Part shown: piece after piece, positions 23,310 through 34,722 of the stretch
How the letters are laid out: each line of letters starts with the position of its first letter
Numbering within the stretch: position 1 is the first letter of the stretch
Source: Gnetum montanum
Lineage: Eukaryota; Streptophyta; Gnetopsida; Gnetales; Gnetaceae
Reading direction: 5' to 3'
Assembly (NCBI GenBank): GCA_015680685.1
Contig: MNCI01011044.1
Location: 462,185 to 526,184, forward strand
DNA length: 64,000 bases
Position numbers and translations under genes: made by a program
Notes under the pieces: generated by a model
Databases searched by the model: none
The model's input: only the letters and a program-made list of their open reading frames with translations
Told to the model about the DNA's origin: nothing

Positions 23310-25697
23310 AAAAGGAAGTTTGGTCCATTTGTGAAATTCACTTTTGAAGCTATGCAGATGCAAATCAAAGCATCCCCATTGTGGTTGATATTATCTAACA
23401 TTGGTGAATCGTACCTAGGGAAAGTCTATTAATTTTGGCATAATAAGGATGAAGGTACCACTATGAATATCTATGGGATGAATGTCTCTTAGGCACTGAA
23501 AGATATAGCTATAGCTCTCAACCTACCTAATGAAGGAGCCAAAATTTCTTATCTTTGAACCATGTTCAACTTCAAAATGAAGACACTATGGTTGAAGTGA
23601 GCATATGAGAAAGAAGATAAATCATACCATGAGATGACCTTGGAAGAGAGAACTTACTTCAAGATTAGTACATACCACTTATTTCTCACCAAAGGGCTTA
23701 ATCACATATTTACTTATGTAGCTAGGGGAAGTGCCATTTTAATGGAAAAATTTTCAGTTAACCTTCCTTAATATTATTTCATAAAAATCTAGCAATAATT
23801 TGAAGAAAGAAAATTAGGGAGACCAACAATTCCATTTCCCTCTCTAATTAGAAAGTTGTGCAAGTGTGTGGGAATCTTAAGATATGCCAATCATATCCTT
23901 TGAAATGTTCAGCATGCCTCCTTTGCAGAGCTCCTCAAAATCACAACATCAAGAGAAGATTCTAGTGAGGATCAAGAAGCTAAAAAGGAGGTAGAACTAA
24001 GAACTAAAGTGCAAAAAGTGCCTAATTAGTGCCTAAAAGCATATGCTTCACCACTACCACTACATGATTATAGACCATAAATGAGCCACCTAGAAAGAAT
24101 TGTTGAGACCATCAACTAGGGGAGTAGGCATGAGGCTAATCTCTTCTAGGTTATGGATGACACTATATAGTCCATTGTATCAACCAATACAACAAGGGGG
24201 AAAATATTAATTTACTTAGGAGGAGGGGGATCCCAATGGTCATGCCATATCACTAAAAATGTTTCATCCTTTCAGGTCACTTTGGAGACCAAAGAAGGTA
24301 CCACTTTCATGGTACCACAACATGAGGATGTAGCAAGTGTATAAGAGATGAAAAAATTCTAGTTGGGACCTTAATGACTCCTGAAGTACATGAGGATGTA
24401 CTTGATCATTTTTTGCAAATAGGTCAAGTGATGGCCACTCTGTTTGACATTCCCAATGATATCATTGTGGCACAACTGGATCTCATCACTACAAAAGGAA
24501 AGTTGATCATGGCTGAGGTTAAAGTAGAGCATGTAGAAGCTAAGGCACAAAGATTACATGAAGAGCTAGCTACCCTAATGATGGGATCCTACCTATTTCA
24601 TCACATGAGACCAACTAGAGTAGTTTTGGATAGAGGAGCTTATCAAGCTAGAAAAGGAGAGAGTAGCTATAGAGCAAGCAAAGGAGATGTCCATTTGGAA
24701 TGCCTCGACTGTAGATGTGTGAACTCATGCACATAAAAAGGCATTGGCTACTATTTAAGAAGAAAATAAGTAGCTTGCTAAATGGAATGCCTAGTTGATC
24801 ACAGGGGAAAAACAAAAGAGAATCTTAGAAGATAGTGTTCACCAATTGAAGGAATAACTAGTGAGGGTTGACTAGGATATGAGTCAATTAGTGTGAGAAA
24901 ATAGAACCCTCTCTATGGAGGAGGTATGTGGTATTCACAAAAGACAACAATTGAGATCAGTGCATTGTAGAATGAGGCTAAGAAACATGAGAAGTTAAAA
25001 TAACACTTCTAGAACTAGGTTGGCATGTATTAGGAAATTAATGATAAGGAAATCAAGATGGCCAAGGCCCCCATCAACTCCTTAGTAGCACAAAATTTTG
25101 AATGGTAGGCCATTTTGGATAGTTATGGCATGGTCCAACAAATAGAAGTTAGAAATAAGGACCTATATATAGAAGAATTGAAGCAATACATGGTGTTGAC
25201 TAACCTTAGATATGCCAACCTTGCCATTTTAATAGTAGGTCATCCCCAAAGCTTGTTGGAGAAGCATGTGGCAACCACCTACGCACTATATGAGAAGGAG
25301 TTTATGGATTGGATGGATGCATTGCAGAAGTTACAAATGGAAAACTAAGAATTAGAGGTGGTTAAAGCTAGCTACTAGGGATAGAAAGATATAGCCTCAA
25401 ACCTAGCTTGAAGATTAACAAACTATCATGAGCTAAGGGATAAAGCTAGGGCCTTTGAGGAGGAACAATGGTAGTTCGTTGCATGGTATGTCAAGGTAAA
25501 TTAAATATTTCTACAATTGCCAGGTCCTTGGGATGTACTAGTGCCAGCACACATCAACACAGTAGTGTGGATGGTGCATTACCCAAGGATGAACAAAGAA
25601 AAATTGCAAGCCTTGCCCAATCGTTACAAATTCTAATGCCTTGACGATAAAGGAAAATGACCAATGGAAGAGCCATCAACTTTGAGCACTGCATGAG
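23310..25697 (+). pseudogene. B1 ORF2 remnant
   Basis: Homologous to B2 ORF2 and, more distantly, to A ORF2. The N-terminal part includes the FTFEAMQMQIKASPLW-like start near 23340 and the EMTLEERTYFKISTYHLF segment near 23630-23690, then LMEKFSVNLP. The downstream part has a stretch open for 120 codons (24374-24736, TPEVHEDVLDHFLQIGQVMA) and one open for 77 codons (25115-25348), both rich in Glu/Lys/Leu and probably helical or coiled-coil. No catalytic motif, signal peptide or membrane segment is visible. The product is unrecognised. Confidence 0.65.
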
Positions 25698-25886
25698 CCT
25701 TCCAATATTTTTTTTTCTTGTCTTATTTTGTAATAATGTGTTCCACTTTTGTACTACTCAATATTTTTTAAAGGACTTGTTCATCATTTTATCCATTGTT
25801 GGAGTGAGTCATTAATCCCATTCCTACTCAATATTTTGTAAAGGACTTGTTCATCATTTTATTAACTCAAGGATAAGTTTTCACTT

Positions 25887-25899
25887 AGTTGTGGGGGTA
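25887..25899 (+). other. B1 polypurine tract
   Basis: AGTTGTGGGGGTA directly precedes the TG of LTR2. It is the least degraded of the four related tracts in this window. Confidence 0.75.
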
Positions 25900-26771
25900 T
25901 GATGAAATGTAATTTGTTGGGAATCAATGTCAAATATGTGACATCGGAGTTCTAACATTGTGTACCCAATGTCAAGGCTAATAAGCAATGTTCGATACTT
26001 GACATTGCCTCATCTAGACCTTGCCTATAAATACTGCACTTGGACTTCCAAATGAGATAAGTTTTAGCATATCTAAGAAATAGTTACTTCTCAATTTATT
26101 TTCTTTTAATTCTATTATTCCTAGTGCATTCCTACACTATGATGTTTGTAACTATATGACATCCTTTTTTGAGTGTGACATACTTGGACATGTTACATGA
26201 CTAGCAATAAAGATCACAATTACTTCCATCATTGCAACATCCACTTAGATTAATATTATTGCTTTAATTATTTTATTCTTTCTTTAGTTAATCATTTCCA
26301 TTTATTATTATTTAGTGTTCTTGTTATTAAGTGGAATGTCTACACCTTAATCATGAGTGTTTAAGTATAAATACTTGGTTGCCCAGAGGTGTATCATTTC
26401 GCACAACCAGTGACATATACTTGGTAAACCCAGAAGTAGCCCCACAAAGTCCAAGATGTGTATAGATGGTTAAGAGTGGATACCATCACCTTAGGCTAAT
26501 TTAGACTTTGTTTACATTATTCATTAGTTAATCAATTTATCTCATTCTATCATCAAGAGTAGCATAGATATTAGACCACATCATAAGCTCCACTTTGGAC
26601 TAAACCATACATGATAAAGATACCATTAGTCCAAGTGGAAAGACAATGAAGTATGATCCAAGCATAATGATCTACATGGCACAACTAGTTCCATGCATGG
26701 AATTTGACTAGATCATGCGTGAACACTTGTGATTTGTATGGTTGAGCATAGGGGTATCTTGCCACTCATCA
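25900..26771 (+). repeat. B array LTR2 (shared middle LTR)
   Basis: It starts TGATGAAATG and ends CACTCATCA. TATAAATA lies at 26026-26033. It serves as 3' LTR of B1 and 5' LTR of B2: a polypurine tract lies immediately to its left and a primer-binding site immediately to its right. Confidence 0.9.
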
Positions 26772-26772
26772 T

Positions 26773-26790
26773 TGGCATCATTGCCAAGGA
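26773..26790 (+). other. B2 primer-binding site
   Basis: TGGCATCATTGCCAAGGA, one base after LTR2. Its differences from TGGCGCCGTTGCCGGGGA are transitions only. Confidence 0.8.
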
Positions 26791-26898
26791 TGATGCTAGT
26801 TAACTAGATTAGTTATATTATACATGATCACTATAAAAGGTATTAATGATATATCTTTTAGAAACTCTTAGCTCACACACATCATGAACCAAGAGCAA

Positions 26899-29010
26899 TG
26901 CCCCTCTCACATGAAAGTGACTATGCAGTATATAGCAGACACATAAATTGGATATCTAACAAGATATATGATGAAGAAGATTTAAGTGATGAATCTTATG
27001 CAAGGGTTTCTTATGATTAGGATCACCTTGGAGACACTTAGAAACTACATTCAGCTAAGGTAGAAAATCTTGGAGAAGATGATGTAGGTCCTAGACTAGG
27101 GAAGGCCTCAAGGTCTAAGATGAAGATGAACCCCTATTGGCCACTAAGAGCCTAATGCATATCATAGAGGCCATTAAGATATTTTGAAATAATTTCAAAT
27201 AAAGTCGTTTACCTAAGCTAAACATTAATAGTCTTCCTAAGTTTGTATGAGGCTATGATTTAGATCTGCAACATCATTTACAATCCTTCAATGATGTCCA
27301 TTATTTTTACAACATTGAAAGTGGATCACAAAAGCTTAAGCTCTTTCATAGGATACTAATTGATAGAGCCCAAGTGTGGTTTTGATCATTGAGACCAAAC
27401 TCAATCTAACAATGGTCTACAATGCTAGAACTTTTCAATGAGAGATAAAAAACTATAAAAGAGTGTCCAACATAATGAGACAAATCCAATAGTGGAAAAA
27501 AGAACAACATGAACCCTTGCATGTGGCCTTAGATAGATATTATTCCTTGGTAGAAAAAATGCCTAGGCCATGGTTTCTTCAAGGAAGAGAAACTTTACCA
27601 CATCATAGATGGACTTCATAATAAAATAAGGATGATTCTTGGGATGTATGGCCAAGGGGAACTATATGAACTCTCAGCCCATCAAGTGAAAGAGATAATA
27701 AAGTGTATGGAAAAAGAAGTAGGAGATATGTGCATGTGGGAGAATCTCAAGAAACATTAATGGGACCCAACTCTTCAATTGAAGGAGGTCAAAATTTATG
27801 TTAAGGAAAATGAAACACCCTCTGATAAGGTGATTCTGTAATAAAATTTATTGATAAAGGACTCTATTAATGATCTAGAAGAAAAATTCAATAGGATGTC
27901 TAAATGGATAAATTAAAATGTTAAAAATATTTTTGAAACAGTTGGGGAGAAGATTATGCAACATAAGCTAGGTGATCACAATCAATGAAGGACATTGAAC
28001 TAAGAAATAATTAGGAACAATTTTCAATTGACGAGAAAAGTGGCTAACAAAATTAAGGCTAAATAATACACCATAGATGAAGATGATAGATGTGAACTAT
28101 ACATTTATGACCATGAAAGGGTCAATGCCCCATATTGTTACATCTATAGGAGTATTGGTCAAGAGCCTTATATTTGAAGTTTATGCAATAGCACATGCCT
28201 AAAAGACTTTCTCTCCCACAAGGTAATTATAGATAGTCCCACAACCAATCATACCATCCTAGCAGGACTTATTACTAGCCTTAACATCCTCAACCATAGT
28301 GGCAACAACCATAGTCATGTGGGAGGCCACAACCAAATTAGCCACACCCACCGAGACCTCATGGATATTATGTTTAACATCCTATTTTTCCAACCAGTTT
28401 GGTGTCCTCCATTTCAAATTGCCACTACCACTCTCCTGAATACCATCAATAAATGACATCCCTTGAAGGATCACCACCTCGTGCTTCTTACCATCAAACT
28501 CACCCTTGATATTCTCATCATCCACCTTCTTATACGACATCACGAAGGACAAAAGATGGATTCACATCACCATATCAACAAATGAGTGCCACTTGAGCTA
28601 CAAATGTGCAAAGACACATGGACACTAGTGGATCCCAACCTCAACACCAAAAACATTCCCTCTAGAGAAAAGGTCATAAGCCAATGCAAAACACGCATGG
28701 ACCCACCACATTATTTGAGCCAACACAAGGCCAATATAGCATATCACCTTCCTTGTCTAAACCAACATCCTTTGATTATACACAAAGATCACCATTTTTT
28801 TCTACTCCAATCCCACATCCAACCAATAAATCTACAAATATGGGAAGACAAACAAATCCATGCATACCATCTCATACTCAAGGATACTATTGTGGAATAG
28901 TCATCCATATTGTTAACACACCTCATATCCTATCCCACCTTACATATAACAATTATGTGTGTTACCAAAAAATTTTCTACCCAACCAGCACACCCCCAAC
29001 AAGCACCTAA
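26899..29010 (+). pseudogene. B2 gag remnant
   Basis: Start chosen at ATG 26899 (MPLSHESDYA), where B1 has a mutated start. It is homologous to B1 gag but more damaged, and lacks the Ser-rich segment because of a deletion near 27120. The gag core (about 27220-27420) retains QHHLQSFNDVH-like and LKLFHRILIDRAQVWF. The Pro/His/Thr-rich tail runs to about 29000. Confidence 0.72.
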
Positions 29011-31350
29011 TGGCTAGGGCATGAATGGTTCCCAATGTTTCATACATGCATGTATCCTTTCCATCCACTTATTATTCCTAGCCATGATAAAATGTTTACC
29101 TGTGGGGGTTACCCCCCATTCTAATCTTCAGGATTTTTATGTGCTTTTTATCCTTTTCTCTTACAATTTTTTATCATTTTCCTATTCTTTCTACTTTTTC
29201 TACATTTTCTAATTGTTGTTTTAATTTTCCTTATATGTAATCTCGCTACTGATCATGTTTTCCATAGAGATGAGGGCTTTTCTCTATGTTGTGGAATCAT
29301 AATGGACTGATTATTCAGATATTAAGACCACAACATCTATTCAACCATTTCATTAATAAGAGGTTCTTGCTCTAGTCATAATGGTAATTGCTTTCATCAT
29401 CCAAACTCTAAATAACTTCATAACCATTGTGTCTAGATGGAAGAGTGTAGAACCAAGAGAGAATATAAAGGGTATGACATCAAGGGGATTTGTGGATTCT
29501 CTTTGGCTACTTCTATATGTTCTATCATGTTGATGAGGTTGTAACCATATCATTGTAGATCTAATGAAAACTAGAAGTAAGAGCAACTTTGATCAACACT
29601 AACTAACCTTTTGCGAGTTCCACTAGAAAGACATGTACCCATGCTTGTAGGTTGGTAACCTCTCAGAAACTTTAAAAAAATTAAAAATTAAAAATTAAAA
29701 AAATAAGTGTTCCGTAATTATGCTCTTCCTTTGGAAAAAATACCAAGTGATGTTACTCCTTGCAACTTTGATAGTCATATGGTTGTTTGTGGATGGGATG
29801 AAACAATGCGATATCACTGAATGTGGTATGGAATTGGTTTGAATATTTGAAAGAAGGACGTATGGCTATTTAACCATTAATAACACACAAGGCTTTATTA
29901 TGACCATGGTATGACACCTCATGTCCCAATTATTGTGATCCCTTCTTTGATCCATTCAATCTTGTTCTTCGAGGGTTCATAACTTGTGGGTTTGTGTAAC
30001 ATAGAGTAGTTAGCTCAATTTGGTGGTTTTAACTTGTGTGTTTTTTTTCATAGGTATGAATTACATTCAACTCCTCTAGTACCTACAAACATTCTATGCA
30101 TGGTTATGCAAGGGCATCATAATCTAGAGCCTACTTTGAGGAGGATCCACTTGTGTACCTTTTGTGGCTTGTTCTTGTTTAACTTAACCACATCATTTTT
30201 TTCCTTTCATGCACTCCAATTGTTATATTTTATTATTTTCTTTATCATAAACATACTCTATCCCACAATCAAGCTTCCAACACCTTTTTCTCTTTCTTGT
30301 TGTACTTTTACTATTGAAGAATTTATCCTATCCTACCTTCGATACCTCCAATTAATTTCTCCACTTACGCAAACTATAAAATTTAACCTTCAACCTTCCA
30401 ATAAAACCCAGAGATTCAGTTTTCATAATCTTTGGCCCCATAAAAATTATAATTTTTTGACCTGAATGTTGTGTACCCAATGTTGCATACTCGATGTCAT
30501 GTACTTGACATCAAGTTTGAAAAAAACTATAAATAGTTGAATCCCGTGCAACATGAATTTCATTTCTCTCATTTGTTGCTAGGGAAGTTGTTGCAATTTT
30601 TTCTTGTGACTTAGAACTCTATATCTCCATCTCCCACTTGTGATTCCTAGCCCTTTAACACTTTGATTTCCATATTGTTTGAATCTATCTAAACCTAGAG
30701 TGTTCACCTTAGTCATGGGAGATGTGTATGTGCAAAATTTCAACCAATTCATTAAAATTTGCTATCACCCAGAAGGTATTCTAAGGGTAAGAATGTTAAA
30801 AATCATAAAACCTATAATGAAAAATCATTAACGATAACGATGGATGTCAAATTTTTCTAATCCTCTCACCTAAAACCATTATTTTGAGGCACATATAATG
30901 AAAGGATCTAGTTGCATTGGGTCATCCAAAATGATAGACACTTCTTGGGGGATTTTTCTTAAAAATATGCTTAATCCTACAATCATATGCATAATGAGCT
31001 TAATGAACTAATATGATGAGTGAGGTATGAGTTGATAGAGGATAATAAACATCACCTTGGTAACACTTGTTCTTCATTTGATTATATTGCAAATGGCCAA
31101 AAAATAGGTGCTCAGGGTGAACCCTTGTAGAGAGCTACTAAGCACCCATGTGGTGGTCATGACAAGTAAGGAGAACAAGTCGAACATGCTAAATAGGAGC
31201 TCCAATCTTTTAGTATCCATCAAGAGGCCCCTACTATTAGGTAATCAGCCCAAGGTGAGGTAGTAAAAGTACTAGCTCTTGAATAGGGACAATGTCTCAC
31301 ATTACTTGTTGATTTCCTTACTTCCATCCTAAAAAATTTCACATTGGCAT
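29011..31350 (+). other. B2 post-gag spacer: pol deletion junction and ORF2 leader
   Basis: Same arrangement as in B1. The segment matching the end of pol (near 29100-29130) follows the gag tail directly with no protease, RT or integrase. The region 30034-30465 is open in one plus frame for 143 codons, but its B1 counterpart keeps only 63 codons. 30720-31350 contains sequence not obvious in B1, which may be a small B2-specific insertion or a B1 deletion. Confidence 0.55.
30440..30540 (+). promoter_or_regulatory. Putative internal promoter of B2 ORF2
   Basis: It includes TTGTGTACCCAATGT at 30469-30483, an exact 15-base match to 25958-25972 in the U3 of LTR2. This is followed by tacttgacatc and TATAAATA at 30528-30535. 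The order and spacing copy the LTR promoter. ORF2 starts about 800 bp downstream here and about 200 bp downstream in B1. Confidence 0.5.
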
Positions 31351-31354
31351 TAGT

Positions 31355-34300
31355 AATTGTGGAAATGAACTTTGGTTTGATCATGGAATTCACTTTTGAA
31401 GCAGCTCAGATGCAACTCAAAGCATCTCCATTGTGGCCAATGTTTTCTAATAGTGGTGAATGGGACCTGGCGGAAGTCTATCCATTCTAACACAATAAGG
31501 ACAAAGGTACTACTATGAATATATTTGAGGTGAATGTGTCTTATGTAGTAAAAGATATAGCTATAGCTCTCAACCTATGTAATGTAGGAGTCAAATTTGC
31601 TCACCTATCTACTAGGTTTGACCTCAAAATGAGGAGACTATGGTTGAAGCAGGCATACAACAAAGAAGATAAATCATACCATGAGATGACCTTGGAAGAG
31701 AGATCTTACTTGAAGATTAGGACATACCATTTATTTCGCACCAAAGGGCTCAATCGCATCTCCGCTTATGTAGCTAGGAGGAGTATCATTTTAATGGAAA
31801 AATTTTTAGTTCCCCTTCCTCAATACTATTTCATAGGAATCTAGTGGCAATTTGAAAAAACAAAATCAATGAGACCAACACTTTTGTTTCCCTATCTAAT
31901 TAGAAAGATATGCAAGTAAGTGAGAATATTAGGATATACCAATGATATTCTTTGAAAGGCTTAGCATGCCTTCTTTGTAGAGCTCCTCAAAATTGCAACA
32001 TCAAGAAGAGATTCTAGTGAGGAGAAAGAAGCTAAAAAGGAGGCATAACCAAGAACTAAAATGCAACAAGAGCCTGAGTAGCAACCACAAGAATAAGCTC
32101 CATTTCTACCACCACAAGATTACATACAATAAATGAGCCACCTACAAAGAATCTCTAAGACTGTGAGCTGGGGGAGTAGGGATGAGGCTAATCTCTTCTG
32201 GGTTATGGATGACACTATACATCCCATCATATCAGCCAATCCAATAAGGGGGGAGATCTCAATTTAGTTAGGAAGAGGGAAATCCCAGTGATCATGAGAG
32301 ATCTCTAGAAATGATACATCATTTTAGGTTACTTTGAAGACTAGAGAAGGTGCCATAATCATGGTGCTACAACATGAGAATGTAGCAAGCACAACAAAGG
32401 TGATCACTGATCACATCAAGGAATCATTCAATGTTCTTGTCGATCCTCTGACCAATCTGGCAAGGACAAGAGATGCAAAAATGTTGGCCAAAACCGTAAT
32501 GACTCTTGAAGTGCATGAGGATGTACTTGATCAATTGCTATAGATAGGTCAAGTGATGATCACTCTATTCAACATTCCTAATGATGTCATTGCAACACAA
32601 TTGGACCTCATCACTATAAAGGAAAAGTTGGTCATGGCTAAGGTTAGGGTAGAGCATGAAAAAGCTAAGGTGCAAAGATTGCATGGATAGTTGGTTGCCC
32701 TACGTGCTAAATCATAGGATCCTACCCATTTCATCACACTAGACCAATTAGAGTAATTTTGGATGGAGGAGCTTACCAAGATAGAAAAGGAGAGAGAAAT
32801 AAAAAAGGAAGCAAAGATTTTGGTGGTTTGGAACACCTTCACTATAGATGCATGAACTCATGTACATAAAGAAGAAAACAAGTAGCTCACTAAATAAAAT
32901 GCCTAGTTGACCATAGTGAAAAAGCAAAAGAACATATTAGAAGAGAGTGTTCACCAGTTGAGGAAACAAATGGTGAGGATCAACTAGGATATGAGTTGAT
33001 TGGCCTAATAAAATAGAACCCTCTCTATGAAGGAGGTCTGTACTATTTATTAAAAGATAGCAATTAAGATCAATGCATGGCAGAATGAGGCCAAGAAACA
33101 TGAGAAGTTAAAAGAACATTTCTAGGACTAGGTTGGAAAGTATAAGAAAATTAATGAGAAGGAAAGTATATGAGTTGATTGGCCTAATAAAATAGAACCC
33201 TCTCTATGAAGGAGGTCTGTACTATTTATTAAAAGATAGCAATTAAGATCAATGCATGGCAGAATGAGGCCAAGAAACATGAGAAGTTAAAAGAACATTT
33301 CTAGGACTAGGTTGGAAAGTATAAGAAAATTAATGAGAAGGAAAGTATATGAGTTGATTGGCCTAATAAAATAGAACCCTCTCTATGAAGGAGGTCTGTA
33401 CTATTTATTAAAAGATAGCAATTAAGATCAATGCATGGCAGAATGAGGCCAAGAAACATGAGAAGTTAAAAGAACATTTCTAGGACTAGGTTGGAAAGTA
33501 TAAGAAAATTAATGAGAAGGAAAGTATATGAGTTGATTGGCCTAATAAAATAGAACCCTCTCTATGAAGGAGGTCTGTACTATTTATTAAAAGATAGCAA
33601 TTAAGATCAATGCATGGCAGAATGAGGCCAAGAAACATGAGAAGTTAAAAGAACATTTCTAGGACTAGGTTGGAAAGTATAAGAAAATTAATGAGAAGGA
33701 AAGTATATGAGTTGATTGGCCTAATAAAATAGAACCCTCTCTATGAAGGAGGTCTGTACTATTTATTAAAAGATAGCAATTAAGATCAATGCATGGCAGA
33801 ATGAGGCCAAGAAACATGAGAAGTTAAAAGAACATTTCTAGGACTAGGTTGGAAAGTATAAGAAAATTAATGAGAAGGAAATCAAGATGTCCAAGGTGCA
33901 CATCAACTCCTTGGTAGAACAAAATTTTGAATGGTAGGCCATTTTGGATAGTGATGCCATGGTCCAACAAGTGGAACTAAAAAATAATGACTTCTACATA
34001 GAAGATTTGAAGGAATACATAGTGTTCACTAACCTCAAATATACCAACCTTCCCATGTTAACAATAGGTCATCCCTGAAGTGAGTTGGAGAAGAAAGTGG
34101 TAACCACCTATGCATTGTGTGAGAAGGAGTTTTAAAATTAGAAGGATGCTTTACAAAAATTACAAGTCGAAAACTTAGAACTAGAGGTGGTCAAAGCTAG
34201 ATACTATGGATAGAAATATGTAGCCTCAAAGCTAGCTTAAAGATTGACAAACTATCATGAGCTAAGGGAAAAAGTTAGGGAGGGCCTTCTAGAAGGAACA

Positions 34301-34515
34301 ATGATAGTTCACAACATGGTATGTTAAGGAAAATCAAATGTTTTTGCAATTTTCATGCCCTTGGGATGTATTGGTGTGATCAAACATCAACATAGAAGCT
34401 TGGATGGTGCATGACCTAAGGATGAAGGAAGAAAAATTATAGGCCTTGCTCAAATTCCAGTGGCTTGATGACAAAGGGAAGTGAGCAATGGAAGAGCCAC
34501 CACCTCCAAAAACTA
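31355..34515 (+). pseudogene. B2 ORF2 remnant
   Basis: This is the best-preserved ORF2. A 109-codon open stretch (31515-31844) contains NIFEVNVSYVVKDIAIALNL, EMTLEERSYLKIRTYHLF and LMEKFLVPLPQYYF. It follows a segment, FTFEAAQMQLKASPLWPMF, starting near 31390. A 69-codon stretch at 32334-32543 is followed by Glu/Lys-rich, probably coiled-coil sequence. The frame is destroyed at 32991-33880 by five copies of a 179-bp unit, a length that is not a multiple of three. The function is unknown. By position it corresponds to the env-like or extra ORF of Athila/Tat elements, but no membrane or signal segment is seen. Confidence 0.65.
32991..33880 (+). repeat. Five-copy, 179-bp tandem repeat inside B2 ORF2
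   Basis: Units start ATGAGTTGATTGG at 32991, 33170, 33349, 33528 and 33707, and look identical on reading. Element B1 has a single copy of the same stretch at about 24880-25060. The unit is ordinary ORF2 coding sequence, so this is a local amplification rather than a satellite. Identity among copies inside a heavily decayed element means either very recent amplification or an assembly error. Confidence 0.95.
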
Positions 34516-34709
34516 CATGAGCCTTCTAGTCTTGTTTTTTTTGTCTTATTATGTAATAATGTGTTCCATTTTTATATTACACCACTACGCATGTGAAGAG
34601 TCAGTTATTTTGTCCATTGTTGGAGTTAGTTAATAATCCCATACCTAACCAATATTTTGTAAAGGACTTGTTTCTCATTTTTATTTAACTTGAGAACAAG
34701 TTTTCATTC

Positions 34710-34722
34710 AGTCATGAGGGTA
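34710..34722 (+). other. B2 polypurine tract
   Basis: AGTCATGAGGGTA immediately before the TG of LTR3. Degraded relative to AGTTGTGGGGGTA. Confidence 0.65.

Noticed and set aside
28586-29010. Two overlapping plus-strand open frames of about 105 codons
   Set aside because: Both are frames of the Pro/His/Thr-rich gag tail of B2, which is open in several frames because of its composition; not separate genes.
30034-30465. 143-codon plus-strand open frame upstream of the B2 internal promoter
   Set aside because: The B1 counterpart keeps only 63 codons. The sequence is low-complexity (F/L/S/T-rich), and the similarity is no more than expected from the shared nucleotide sequence. A short coding role is not excluded but not supported.
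32991-33880. CRISPR-like array
   Set aside because: The 179-bp units are contiguous with no spacers and are copies of ORF2 coding sequence.
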